A stretch of 64,000 nt of DNA from the NCBI GenBank assembly GCA_965199235.1, contig CBDAQU010000002.1, forward strand, positions 806,001-870,000. Reading direction: 5' to 3'. This document shows positions 31,690 through 40,457 of the stretch, one piece after another (the first letter of the stretch is position 1; each line of letters starts with the position of its first letter). The DNA comes from BOG-908 sp965199235. GTDB lineage: Bacteria; Pseudomonadota; Alphaproteobacteria; Acetobacterales; Acetobacteraceae. The notes under the pieces were generated by a model. It saw only the letters and a program-made list of their open reading frames with translations. It had not been told where the DNA came from and made no database searches. A program made the translations under genes and the position numbers.

Positions 31690-34265
31690 CCATCTCCAAC
31701 GCCCAAGGCGCCTCCCCCGCGATCGCCCAATGGTTCGCGCTGAAAGCCGAACACCCGGACGCGCTGCTGTTCTTCCGCATGGGCGATTTTTTCGAGCTGT
31801 TCTTCGCCGATGCGGACGCGGCCGCCTCCGCGCTCGACATAGCCCTCACCCATCGCGGCGAACATAACGGCACGCCGATCCAGATGTGCGGCGTCCCGGT
31901 CTCCAACGCCGACCTCTACCTCGCCCGCCTGGTGCGGCGCGGCTTTCGGGTGGCCATCGCCGAGCAGACCGAAGCCGCCAGCGCGCGCTCCGGACGCGGC
32001 CCGCTCAAGCGCGCAATCGTGCGCCTGGTCACGCCCGGCACGCTGACCGAGGATGCGCTGCTGGATGCTGCGCGCCCGAACCTGCTTCTGGCCCTGGCCG
32101 AAGCGGGAGCGGCGATCGGCGCCGCCTGGCTCGACATGTCCACCGGCTCGTTCGAAACCGCCTGCCTGAGCGCCGCCGCGCTGCCCGCCCTGCTCGGCCG
32201 TCTTGACCCGGCCGAAATACTCGCCCCGGACCGCCTGGACCTCGGCGACCATGCGCAGAGGCGCGCGCCACCGATGGCGGCATCCCTGCCCGCCGCGGCG
32301 CGCAGGCGCGTGGCAGAGGCGTTCGGTGCTGCCAGCCTGGATGCGTTCGGCACGTTCGACGACGCAGAGGCCTGCGCCGGCGCGCTGGCGCTCGACTACG
32401 TCAAGCTGACCCAGGCCGGCCGCATGCCGCGCCTGTCCCGTCCGGTGCCGGTCGGGCAGACCAGCCAGATGGGCATGGATGCCGCAACCCGCGCCAGCCT
32501 GGAGCTCACCCGCGCACGCGACGGCGGCACCGCGCTGACATTGCTGTCCAGCGTCACGCGCACCCTGACCGCACCGGGCGCGAGAATGCTCTCGGGCTGG
32601 GTCGCGGGGCCGCTCACCGATCCGTACGCCATTGCGCGCCGTCAGGACGGCTGGGCGTTCCTCAACACCGAGCCGGCGCGGCTGGCCAGCCTGCGTCAGT
32701 GCCTGCGCGGCGCGCCCGACCTGGCGCGCGCGCTCGCCCGCCTCTCGCTCGGCCGCGGCGCCCCGCGCGACCTCGTGTCGATCCGCCTCGGGTTGAACGC
32801 AGCCGCCGCTTGCGCCGCCTGTCTCGGCACGGCTCTGCCGGCGATCCTCGGCGAGGCACGCGCCGCCCTGGACGCGGCACCCGCCCTCTCCGCGCTGCTC
32901 GCCCGCGCCCTGGCCGACACGCTTCCAGCAAGGCTGGACGACGGCGGCGTGATCACGCCCGGCTACGATGGCGAACTGGACGCCGAACGCGCGCTGCGCG
33001 ACGACAGCCGGCGGGTGATCGCCACGCTACAGATGGATTTCTGCCAGCGCTTCGGCGTCGCCAGCCTGAAGATCAGGCACCACGCCCAGCTCGGCTACGT
33101 GGTCGAGGCGCCGAGCGCGTCGGTCGAGGCGCTGCGGGCGCATCCCGAGCTCACGCTACGTCAGGGCATGGCCAACGGCGCGCGGTTCACCCATCCGCAG
33201 CTGTCCGAGCTGGACCGCCGCATCGCCGAGGCCGCCGACCGCGCGCAGGCCCGCGAACGCGCCGTGTTCGCCTCCCTGGTCGAAGCGGCACTGGCCGAGG
33301 CCGACGCGATTGCAGCCGCAGCCTCCGCACTGGCCGAGCTCGACGTGCTGCAATCGGCCGCACGGCTGGCCGAAGGCGGCGACTGGTGCCGCCCGGAACT
33401 GACACAGACGGACGCCTTCTGCATCACCGCCGGCCGGCACCCGGTGGTCGAAGCCGTGGCGGGGCGGGCCGCCTTCGTGCCCAACGATTGCGACCTCTCC
33501 CCCGATCGCCGCCTGCTTCTGCTCACCGGCCCGAACATGGCCGGCAAATCCACCTACCTGCGGCAGAACGCGCTGATCGCCATCCTGGCCCAGGCAGGGC
33601 TGCCGGTATCGGCTGCGGGAGCCAAACTCGGCATCGTGGACCGCCTGTTCAGCCGCGTGGGGGCGGCCGACGAGCTGGCGCGCGGCCGCTCCACCTTCAT
33701 GGTCGAGATGATCGAGACCGCGTCGATCCTGCACCAGGCAGGCCCGCGCAGCCTGGTCATCGTGGACGAGATCGGCCGCGGCACCGCCACCCTGGACGGC
33801 CTCGCGATCGCCTGGGCGGTGCTGGAGGCGCTGCACGGCCAGATACGCTGCCGCACCATCTTCGCCACCCATTTCCACGAGCTGGCACGGCTGACCGAGA
33901 TGCTTCCGCGCCTGCGCCCGCACATGATGCGGGTGCGCGAGTGGCGCGGCGACGTGGTGTTCCTGCACGAGGTGGCCGAGGGTGCAGCGGGCCGAAGCTG
34001 GGGCGTGCAGGTCGCGCGTCTAGCCGGCGTGCCCGCCCCCGTGGTGGCCCGCGCGGGCGTGCTGCTGGCCGCACTCGAACGCGACCGGGCGCCCGTCCTG
34101 GCCGATTTGCCGCTGTTCGCCTCCCTGCAGGAGACTCCGCCGGACGAGCTGAGGGCCGCATTGGCGCAGCTAGACCCCGATTCCTTGAACGGCCGCCAGG
34201 CGCTCGACTTGGTGCATCGCCTGAAAGACATGCTCGACAGCGAGGCTCTGGCATCTGGCACCTGA
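31686..34265 (+). CDS. mutS: DNA mismatch repair protein MutS
   Basis: An 859-residue MutS, the mismatch-recognising ATPase. The mismatch-binding Phe-x-Glu is in RMGDFFELFFADA near residues 31-43, in the family's GDFYE position. The C-terminal ATPase has Walker A GPNMAGKST near 614, the DEIGRGTATLDG segment near 694 and FATHFHELARL. The start is TTG 31686 (LTISNAQGASPAIAQWFALK), overlapping the HEPN-like gene by four bases (TTGA); no better start exists. glnD follows after 72 bp. The adjacency mutS-glnD is common in this group, so the HEPN pair appears inserted upstream. Confidence 0.95.
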   Translation: MTISNAQGASPAIAQWFALKAEHPDALLFFRMGDFFELFFADADAAASALDIALTHRGEHNGTPIQMCGVPVSNADLYLARLVRRGFRVAIAEQTEAASARSGRGPLKRAIVRLVTPGTLTEDALLDAARPNLLLALAEAGAAIGAAWLDMSTGSFETACLSAAALPALLGRLDPAEILAPDRLDLGDHAQRRAPPMAASLPAAARRRVAEAFGAASLDAFGTFDDAEACAGALALDYVKLTQAGRMPRLSRPVPVGQTSQMGMDAATRASLELTRARDGGTALTLLSSVTRTLTAPGARMLSGWVAGPLTDPYAIARRQDGWAFLNTEPARLASLRQCLRGAPDLARALARLSLGRGAPRDLVSIRLGLNAAAACAACLGTALPAILGEARAALDAAPALSALLARALADTLPARLDDGGVITPGYDGELDAERALRDDSRRVIATLQMDFCQRFGVASLKIRHHAQLGYVVEAPSASVEALRAHPELTLRQGMANGARFTHPQLSELDRRIAEAADRAQARERAVFASLVEAALAEADAIAAAASALAELDVLQSAARLAEGGDWCRPELTQTDAFCITAGRHPVVEAVAGRAAFVPNDCDLSPDRRLLLLTGPNMAGKSTYLRQNALIAILAQAGLPVSAAGAKLGIVDRLFSRVGAADELARGRSTFMVEMIETASILHQAGPRSLVIVDEIGRGTATLDGLAIAWAVLEALHGQIRCRTIFATHFHELARLTEMLPRLRPHMMRVREWRGDVVFLHEVAEGAAGRSWGVQVARLAGVPAPVVARAGVLLAALERDRAPVLADLPLFASLQETPPDELRAALAQLDPDSLNGRQALDLVHRLKDMLDSEALASGT

Positions 34266-34337
34266 AAACCGTCTCCTGGCAGGGTGTTGCGCGCGCGCGC
34301 GCGGCGCTAGCATGGCGCCGATGCTCGAACCGTCCCG

Positions 34338-37139
34338 ATGCTGACCAGCTCGCCCGCAGCCCACGACCAGGCGGCAGGTCTTGCCGAAGCGCTGTCCCGC
34401 CTGCGCGCCGGCGGGCGCCCGTCGCGTGACGCTGTGGTGGCTGTTTTCCGGCGCCATCTGTCGCGCGTGCAGCAGGAGGTGCGAGAGGATTTCGAAACCT
34501 ACCGCATGGCCGGCGTGGAAGCGGCCCAGCGGCTGGCGGCGCTGGCCGACGGCGCGGTGCGCGTGCTGTTCGATCACGCGGTCGACGAGGTGGCGGGCCC
34601 CGCCGGCCTGCCCGAACAGGTCGCCATCGCCGCGACCGGCGGCTACGGCCGGTTCATGCTGGCGCCGTTCAGCGACATCGACCTGCTGTTCCTGGGGCCT
34701 GACGCGCCGTCCCAGGCGACGCTGCGCGTGGTGGAGTACATGCTGTATTTCATGTGGGATCTGGGGCTGAAGGTCGGGCACGCGACGCGCAGCATGGCGC
34801 AGTGCCTGGCCGATTCGGAATCCGACCTGACGATACGCACCAGCCTGCTCGATGCGCGCCTGGTGGTCGGCGACGCGGGTCTTTTCGACCGTTTCCTGGC
34901 CGAGTTCGACCGCGTCGGCCAAGCCTCCGGCGCCGCCGCGTTCGTGACCGGCAAGCAGGCCGAGCGCCTGGCGCGCCACCGGCGCTTCGGCGAAAGCGCC
35001 TTCCTGGTGGAGCCCAACATCAAGGAGGGCCGCGGCGGCCTGCGCGACCTGCAGACCCAGTATTGGATGGTGCGGGCCGCCTACGGCGCGTTCACGCCCA
35101 ACGAGCTGGTGGGCGGCAGCCTCGGCCTGCTCGACACGCAGGAGCTTCGCCGCCTGCGCCGAAGCTGGGATTTCCTATGGACCGTCCGGTTTCACATGCA
35201 CTACGTCAGCGGCCGCGCCGAAGACCGGCTGACCTTCGACCTGCAGCCTGTGGTCGGCGCCCGCATGGGCTACACACGGCACGGCGTGCAGGACGGTGTC
35301 GAACGCTTCATGCGCCACTACTTCCTCACCGCGCGCGACGTCACCCGCCTCACGCTGGTGCTGGAGCCGGTGGTGATACGCCACGCGGTGGGCGAGCCCG
35401 CCGTGCAGGTGGAGACCGACCGTGCCTTGCTGGATGCGGGCTTCGTGCTGGCGGACGGCCAGATCATGCCAGGCCGGCCATACGATTTCGATGCCGAGCC
35501 GATCCGCATGCTGCGCATGCTCAGGCTTGCGCGGCAGCGCCGGCTGGCACTGCACCCGCTGGCGATACGCGCGCTGATCCGCCACGAGCGCCGGGCGATC
35601 GCGCTGCGCAACGACGCTGAGGCAGGAGAGATCTTTCTCGACCTGCTCTGCGGCTGCGATCCAGACGGACGGCCAGACGGCGCACGCTGGCTGCAGGTCC
35701 TCAACGAAACGGGCATTATCGGCCGAATGCTGCCGGACTGGGCGCGCGTAGTGGGCCAGATGCAGTTCGACACCTACCACATCTTCACCGTCGACGAGCA
35801 CACGATCGAGGCGGTGCGCATCCTCAACGCGCTGGAACGCGGCAAGCTGGCCGATGTCGCGCCGATCGCCAGCGGGCTGATCGAGGATCTGCAATCCCGC
35901 CGGGCGCTCTACATGGCCATGCTGCTGCACGACGTGGGCAAGGGAAGGGGCGGCGATCATTCGATCCTGGGCGCCGACATCGCGACCGCGGTCGGACCGC
36001 GCTTCGGCCTGACGCCGGAGGAGACGGAAACCGTGTCCTGGCTGGTGCTGCATCACCTTCTGCTGAGCCAGACGGCGTTCAAGCGCGACATAGACGACCC
36101 GAAAACCATCTTCGACATCGCCGAAACGATCCAGTCGCCCGAACGGCTGAAACTGCTGCTGGTGCTGACGGTGGCAGACATGCGCGCGGTCTCTCCCAAA
36201 GTGTGGAACGGCTGGAAGGCGACTCTGCTGCGCGAGCTTTACGCCCGTGTGGCAGAGGTGCTGGCGGGCGGGCTGTCCACCACCGAACGCGACGTGCGGG
36301 TGAAGCGGGCGCGCGCGGCGGTGGACGAGATGCTGGCTGCCACCGGCTGGAACCAGGCCGACCGCGCCTTCTTCTCCGCCCTGGGCTATCCCAGCTACTG
36401 GTTGAGTTTCGATTCCGAAACGCACCTGCGCCACGCGAGCATGATCCGCGACGCGGAAGCACGCGGCGCTCCCCTGACCGTGGTGACCGAGCCTTCGCAC
36501 GCGCGCGCGGTCACCGAAGTGACCATCTACGCAACCGACCATCCCGGCCTGTTCAGCCGCATCGCAGGGGCGTTCGCGATGGCGGGCGCGTCCATCGTGG
36601 ACGCGCGCATCCACACCATGACCAACGGCTGCGCGCTCGACACGTTCTGGGTGCAGGACGCGGCGGGCGGCGCGTTCGATCAGCCGCACCGCATCGCCAA
36701 GCTGGCGGTGCTGGTCGAACAGGCGCTGAGCGGACATATCAGACTGGACCAGGAGATTCCCAAACTGGTGCCCTCCCTGACCGGCCGGCGCATGCGCGCC
36801 ATCCACGTGCCGCCGCGCGTCGTGGTCGACAACCGCGCATCCAACACCTACACCGTGCTCGAGGTGAACGGGCGGGATCGCCCGGGCCTGCTGCACGACG
36901 TCACGACCGCGATCAGCGAGCAGGGATTGCAGATCGGCTCGGCGCATGTGACCACATACGGCGTGCGCGCGGTCGACGTGTTCTACGTCAAGGACGTGTT
37001 CGGTCTGAAGGTGGAGAACGAGCGCAAGCTGGCGGGCCTTCGGGATGCGTTGTTGCTGGCCCTCAATCCCATCGGTGCTCCCGATGCGCCGATCGTTCCC
37101 GAGCCGATGCGGCCAACCCGCCGGCTGGATGCCGCTTGA
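34338..37139 (+). CDS. glnD: Bifunctional PII uridylyltransferase/uridylyl-removing enzyme
   Basis: A 933-residue GlnD, the glutamine sensor that uridylylates and deuridylylates PII proteins. Domains in order: nucleotidyltransferase with GGYGRFMLAPFSDIDLLFL near residue 100; GlnE/GlnD linker helices (NIKEGRGGLRDLQTQYW); HD hydrolase with LHDVGKGRGGDHS near 530; two ACT domains after about 735 (TDHPGLFSRIAGAFAMAGAS and VNGRDRPGLLHDVTTAISEQ) that bind glutamine. ATG 34338 is the first reasonable start. Full length and without lesions. Confidence 0.95.
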   Translation: MLTSSPAAHDQAAGLAEALSRLRAGGRPSRDAVVAVFRRHLSRVQQEVREDFETYRMAGVEAAQRLAALADGAVRVLFDHAVDEVAGPAGLPEQVAIAATGGYGRFMLAPFSDIDLLFLGPDAPSQATLRVVEYMLYFMWDLGLKVGHATRSMAQCLADSESDLTIRTSLLDARLVVGDAGLFDRFLAEFDRVGQASGAAAFVTGKQAERLARHRRFGESAFLVEPNIKEGRGGLRDLQTQYWMVRAAYGAFTPNELVGGSLGLLDTQELRRLRRSWDFLWTVRFHMHYVSGRAEDRLTFDLQPVVGARMGYTRHGVQDGVERFMRHYFLTARDVTRLTLVLEPVVIRHAVGEPAVQVETDRALLDAGFVLADGQIMPGRPYDFDAEPIRMLRMLRLARQRRLALHPLAIRALIRHERRAIALRNDAEAGEIFLDLLCGCDPDGRPDGARWLQVLNETGIIGRMLPDWARVVGQMQFDTYHIFTVDEHTIEAVRILNALERGKLADVAPIASGLIEDLQSRRALYMAMLLHDVGKGRGGDHSILGADIATAVGPRFGLTPEETETVSWLVLHHLLLSQTAFKRDIDDPKTIFDIAETIQSPERLKLLLVLTVADMRAVSPKVWNGWKATLLRELYARVAEVLAGGLSTTERDVRVKRARAAVDEMLAATGWNQADRAFFSALGYPSYWLSFDSETHLRHASMIRDAEARGAPLTVVTEPSHARAVTEVTIYATDHPGLFSRIAGAFAMAGASIVDARIHTMTNGCALDTFWVQDAAGGAFDQPHRIAKLAVLVEQALSGHIRLDQEIPKLVPSLTGRRMRAIHVPPRVVVDNRASNTYTVLEVNGRDRPGLLHDVTTAISEQGLQIGSAHVTTYGVRAVDVFYVKDVFGLKVENERKLAGLRDALLLALNPIGAPDAPIVPEPMRPTRRLDAA

Positions 37140-37199
37140 GACGGCCGGTCAGCACTGTGTATGACCGAGAAGATCGTCCCGCTTTGGCTCCGCAGTGTG

Positions 37200-37279
37200 C
37201 TTGTCGGGGCCGTTCGCCCTCAAGGCTGAACCCCTTCGGGGCGCCCGCGGCGGCCTTGACCGCGAACCACCCCGACAAG
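37200..37279 (+). repeat. Large structured element (possible REP/ncRNA)
   Basis: An 80-base palindrome: CTTGTCGGGG pairs with CCCCGACAAG, then GTTCGC with GCGAAC, TCAAGGC with GCCTTGA, and an inner CCCC-TTC-GGGG hairpin. No U-run follows on either strand, so it is not a normal terminator. It lies between glnD and the converging DUF4188 gene. It may be a REP-type repeat or a structured RNA; no second copy is in this window. Confidence 0.5.
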
Positions 37280-37325
37280 CAAGGAGCTGGCACTAAAAAA
37301 TGACGCAGTGAGGACGCTTCGATCG

Positions 37326-37775
37326 TCACGCGTCGGCGTGAACCCTTTGCCTGGCACTCATGAACGGGCCGACCGGGGCGCGCTCGGGCGCAAAACTCGC
37401 AAAGCCGAAACCAGGAACGCCGGAGTAAATCGCCTCCATGCCGCCGCGCATCCTGTACGTCTCGTGCCAGATGCCGTTCCCGCCCGACCCGCGGGCGAAA
37501 TCGCGCCACCAGGCGGCATGCTGCGGCGCGCGCGTGTAGGCCTCCAGGCTGTCGAAATCGCGCCAATACTGGCGAAAGCCGGGATGCAGCAACCCGAACC
37601 ACATGGTCTCGTGCGACAGCAGCCCGTCAGGCTTGTCGCGCTGCAGCGACTGCAGGCCGCGACCGATGCGCAGCAGGCTGCGCAACCCCGTCAGGTTGCG
37701 GGCGCGGTAGCCGAGATAGACGACGACAAGGTCGGGGTAGCCAGATAGATCGACGGACTGGCGCTGATAGCTCAT
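37326..37775 (-). CDS. DUF4188 (AF470-like monooxygenase-fold) protein
   Basis: A 149-residue protein, ATG 37775. The central block (HETMWFGLLHPGFRQYWRDF and APQHAAWWRDFARG) resembles DUF4188, annotated as monooxygenase-like and related to the dimeric alpha+beta barrel fold. It is cotranscribed with the EthD gene upstream: its ATG shares one base with that gene's TGA (TGATG). Both are small dimeric-barrel-type proteins, which suggests a joint role in handling an aromatic or oxime-type compound, but no substrate is shown. Confidence 0.7.
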   Translation of the reverse strand: MSYQRQSVDLSGYPDLVVVYLGYRARNLTGLRSLLRIGRGLQSLQRDKPDGLLSHETMWFGLLHPGFRQYWRDFDSLEAYTRAPQHAAWWRDFARGSGGNGIWHETYRMRGGMEAIYSGVPGFGFASFAPERAPVGPFMSARQRVHADA

Positions 37776-38134
37776 CAGGGCGCTCCTTCGGCTTGTATCA
37801 CGACCGTCTCCGTCGAGACGATGAACGCGCAGCCGTGCAGATCCAGGAACTGCGCCTCGTCGGGCCGGATCGTCCGCATGTAGCCCTCCGACGTGAATAC
37901 CGCCTCAAGCCCTGACAAGTCGTCGAACCACAGCTCCGTGATGCCGTCGAAGGCGACGGGCGGCAGGCCAGGCAACGACGCCGGAACCGTGTGGCACTGC
38001 ACATAGCGCCTCACGTGCTGGCGGACCTCGGGCAAGGCGCTGAAGAGCGGCGCATGCCGTTTCCGGTGATGGTCAACGAAGGCCTCGTGCGTCATCGACG
38101 GATGGCGCCGCAGCAGGATGGTGAACTTGATCAT
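37775..38134 (-). CDS. EthD-domain protein
   Basis: A 119-residue member of the EthD family (dimeric alpha+beta barrel), small proteins that accompany oxidative degradation pathways such as ethyl tert-butyl ether breakdown. The typical start (MIKFTILLRRHPSMTHEAFV, DHHRKRHAPLFSALPEV) is clear. It is the first gene of a two-gene operon divergent from a TetR-type regulator with a 72-bp gap, so that regulator probably controls it. Confidence 0.8.
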   Translation of the reverse strand: MIKFTILLRRHPSMTHEAFVDHHRKRHAPLFSALPEVRQHVRRYVQCHTVPASLPGLPPVAFDGITELWFDDLSGLEAVFTSEGYMRTIRPDEAQFLDLHGCAFIVSTETVVIQAEGAP

Positions 38135-38206
38135 CGCAATCTCCCCGGCATTGACGAACCCTGCCGATCTAATGCTTACACTGCATACAAGGAGCTTCCG
38201 CTTACG
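38135..38206. promoter_or_regulatory. Divergent promoter/operator region
   Basis: A 72-bp region between the EthD operon and the TetR gene. It contains the short palindrome ATGC-TTACACT-GCAT (38171-38185) within AT-richer DNA, a plausible site for autoregulation by the TetR protein. Confidence 0.4.
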
Positions 38207-38851
38207 GTGTCAACATCGGCCGAAAGACCCTATCACCATGGCGAGTTGCGGCCGGCGCTGGTCAGCGCGGCGCTCGAGCTGCTGAGCGACGGCGGTGTCG
38301 ACGCGCTCTCGCTGCGCGCGGTCGCACGCCGGGCAGGCGTGTCCGCCATGGCGCCCTACCGTCACTATGCCGACAAGGAAGCGCTGCTCGCCGCGGTCGC
38401 GACACACGGCTTCACGGGGCTGCGCACCGCCCTGCTCGCAGCCGACGGCAGGGCGGCGTCCGGCCAGGCGCTGGTTGCACAGGCCGTGGCCTACGTGGGC
38501 TACGCGTTGGACAATCCCGCGCTGTTCCGCCTGATGTTCGGCCCCAAACGCGTCGGCATGCATCCCGCGATGGCGGCGGCAGGGGATGCCGCCTACGCCG
38601 TCCTGGCAGACAGGGTCGCCGCCGACACGCCCGACGATGCCGGACGGGATGCCCGCGTGCTTGGCTGCTGGGCAATGGTGCACGGCCTGGCCTGCCTGTT
38701 CCTGGACGGCCGCATCGGCGAAAAGACGCCCGCCCCCGCGGAAGACATAACCCGATACGTCGCGCAGGCGATGATTGCCGGCGCAGAACCACCTGCCGCA
38801 AGCCGTCAGGAAGGCTTCGCCGGCGCGCCGGGTCTTCGCCGTCCCGAGTAG
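38207..38851 (+). CDS. TetR/AcrR-family regulator
   Basis: A 214-residue repressor-type regulator. The N-terminal helix-turn-helix is clear (ELLSDGGVDALSLRAVARRA, GVSAMAPYRHYADKEALLAA). The C-terminal domain (LFRLMFGPKRVG ... WAMVHGLACLFLDGRI) is the WHG-type ligand-binding domain. GTG 38207 is the most likely start, with GGAG thirteen bases before it; no ATG lies nearby. Divergent to the EthD-DUF4188 operon, its likely target. Its 3' end overlaps that of the converging lipoprotein gene by 46 bp. Confidence 0.82.
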   Translation: MSTSAERPYHHGELRPALVSAALELLSDGGVDALSLRAVARRAGVSAMAPYRHYADKEALLAAVATHGFTGLRTALLAADGRAASGQALVAQAVAYVGYALDNPALFRLMFGPKRVGMHPAMAAAGDAAYAVLADRVAADTPDDAGRDARVLGCWAMVHGLACLFLDGRIGEKTPAPAEDITRYVAQAMIAGAEPPAASRQEGFAGAPGLRRPE

Positions 38852-39699
38852 TTCGTGATCACGTCGTGCACGCCACCCGCCGCCTCCTCGGTCACCACCG
38901 CGGCCACGTCGCCCCAGTACCTGTCCAGCGAGCCGGCTGCCACGTCGTGGCCCTGCGCCACGTCGCCGGCCAGGTGGCCGTTCGGATCGTCCACCAGCCA
39001 ATGTATCTCCACCTGCTGCTGCCCGCCCGGCTCGTCGGTCAGCCTCACCGTGCCGCGCAGGGTGAAGTCGGCCGACGCCGCCTGGCTGACCAGCAGGTCG
39101 CCGGTCTGCGGCAGGCGGCGCCGCATGCCGCGGGCCAGCGCAGCGTTGCCGTCGCCAGGCGCGCCGGTCACGCCGGAGAAGTAGATGCGGGCGGGACGGT
39201 TGTACAGGCTGTTCGGATCGCTCTGCTTGATGGTGGCGTCCACCGCGCGCAGCAGGTCCAGCACCTGGGGCGCCGCCTCGTCGGCCGAATGATGCAGCGC
39301 CTGGGGTGCCGCCTGCGCCCACAGGCTGGCAGGGATCGGGCTGCCGGTGACCTCGCCCCGGTCGCCTCCCTTCGGGTCGAGCAGGCTGTAGCGCGGCGTC
39401 ACCTGCAGGCCCTGCATCGTCGCGGTCAGGCGAAGCACCCAATCGCCTGGATGGGCGTCGACGGAGAACGCAGGCACCTCTTCGGCCACCAGCGCGTCGG
39501 CGGTGGCGTGCGCCCAGATTTCGGCGTCGGGCGGCGGCAGCAAACCTTCGGTCGGGCGCGGCACGATCAGCCGTGGCGGCGGCGGGCGGCTGAGCTGCAT
39601 CGCGCGCGCGCCCGGGTGCCCGGCGAAGGGCTGCGGCAGGTCGCCGCAGCCGCCCAAGGCAGCGCACGCCGCCAGGCAGGTCAGAACGCCCAGCCTCAT
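38806..39699 (-). CDS. Putative lipoprotein
   Basis: A 297-residue protein with a lipoprotein signal (MRLGVLTCLAACAALGGCGD, lipobox LGGC with the acylated Cys at 18). The mature part contains ADALVAEEVPAFSVDAHPGD and IHWLVDDPNGHLAGDVAQGH, a pattern of an alphaproteobacterial outer-membrane-assembly-type lipoprotein family without assigned function. Its ATG overlaps the pgeF stop by four bases (ATGA), making it the last gene of the lgt-methyltransferase-pgeF operon. Lgt encoded in the same operon would lipidate it. Confidence 0.75.
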   Translation of the reverse strand: MRLGVLTCLAACAALGGCGDLPQPFAGHPGARAMQLSRPPPPRLIVPRPTEGLLPPPDAEIWAHATADALVAEEVPAFSVDAHPGDWVLRLTATMQGLQVTPRYSLLDPKGGDRGEVTGSPIPASLWAQAAPQALHHSADEAAPQVLDLLRAVDATIKQSDPNSLYNRPARIYFSGVTGAPGDGNAALARGMRRRLPQTGDLLVSQAASADFTLRGTVRLTDEPGGQQQVEIHWLVDDPNGHLAGDVAQGHDVAAGSLDRYWGDVAAVVTEEAAGGVHDVITNYSGRRRPGAPAKPS

Positions 39700-40457
39700 G
39701 CTGGCGCTCCGGTAGCGACGACGGAGATCTGGTGGCCGATCGGGCCGCCGCCGGCGAGCGTGCGGCGCCGATGGCTGAAGAAGCGGGCCTCGTCCGCGCA
39801 GGTGTCCAGGTTCAGCGCCGATACCTGCACGCCGGCCGCGCGCAGCCGGGCCACGCAGTAGCCCGCCAGGTCGAACTGCCAGTGCCCTGGCCTGGCGCCC
39901 GGTTGAAAGAAACTCCCCGCCGCCTCAATCGTCGGCAGCACGGCGTCGCGAAGGTCGGCGCCCACCTCGTAGCTTGCCTGGCCGACACAGGGCCCGACGA
40001 CAGCGACGATGCGGGAGCGGTCGGCGCCCAGGCGCTCCATCGCGCCCACCGTGGCTTCCAGCACGCCGGCCGCAGCCCCCCGCCAGCCGGCATGGGCGGC
40101 CCCCGCCACGCTGCCCTCGCAGAACAGCACCGGCGCGCAATCCGCGGTGATGACGCCCAGCGCCAGGCCGGGACGGGCCGAGACGATCGCGTCCGCGCGT
40201 GGCCCCGCGCCCGCCATCCAGGGCGCATCGGCAGTCGCGACTGCCGTGCCGTGCACCTGGGTCGCGCCGAGTAGGCAGTCGGGATCCACGCCAACCGCGC
40301 CCGCGGCCAGCGCGCGGTTGCGGGCGACGCGGTCGGCGGCGTCGCCGCCCGACAGGCTGCAGTTGAGGCTGGCATACGGGCCTTCGGAGACGCCGCCGCG
40401 CCTGGTGAAAAAGCCGTGACTGGCGCGCAGCATCGGGCTTTGCAGGCGCTCGGGCAT
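39696..40457 (-). CDS. pgeF: Polyphenol oxidase / purine nucleosidase family protein (PgeF)
   Basis: A 253-residue protein of the DUF152/YfiH family, annotated as laccase-domain proteins and shown in E. coli to edit peptidoglycan precursors. Metal-site motifs are complete: TQVHGTAVATA, ITADCAPVLF and AAHAGWRGAAAGVLEATV. ATG 40457 overlaps the stop of the methyltransferase gene (ATGA). The operon order lgt, SAM methyltransferase, pgeF is common in alphaproteobacteria. Confidence 0.9.
   Translation of the reverse strand: MPERLQSPMLRASHGFFTRRGGVSEGPYASLNCSLSGGDAADRVARNRALAAGAVGVDPDCLLGATQVHGTAVATADAPWMAGAGPRADAIVSARPGLALGVITADCAPVLFCEGSVAGAAHAGWRGAAAGVLEATVGAMERLGADRSRIVAVVGPCVGQASYEVGADLRDAVLPTIEAAGSFFQPGARPGHWQFDLAGYCVARLRAAGVQVSALNLDTCADEARFFSHRRRTLAGGGPIGHQISVVATGAPA

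Noticed and set aside
37200..37279. Palindrome after glnD as a rho-independent terminator
   Set aside because: No U-run follows the stem on either strand; reported as a structured element instead.
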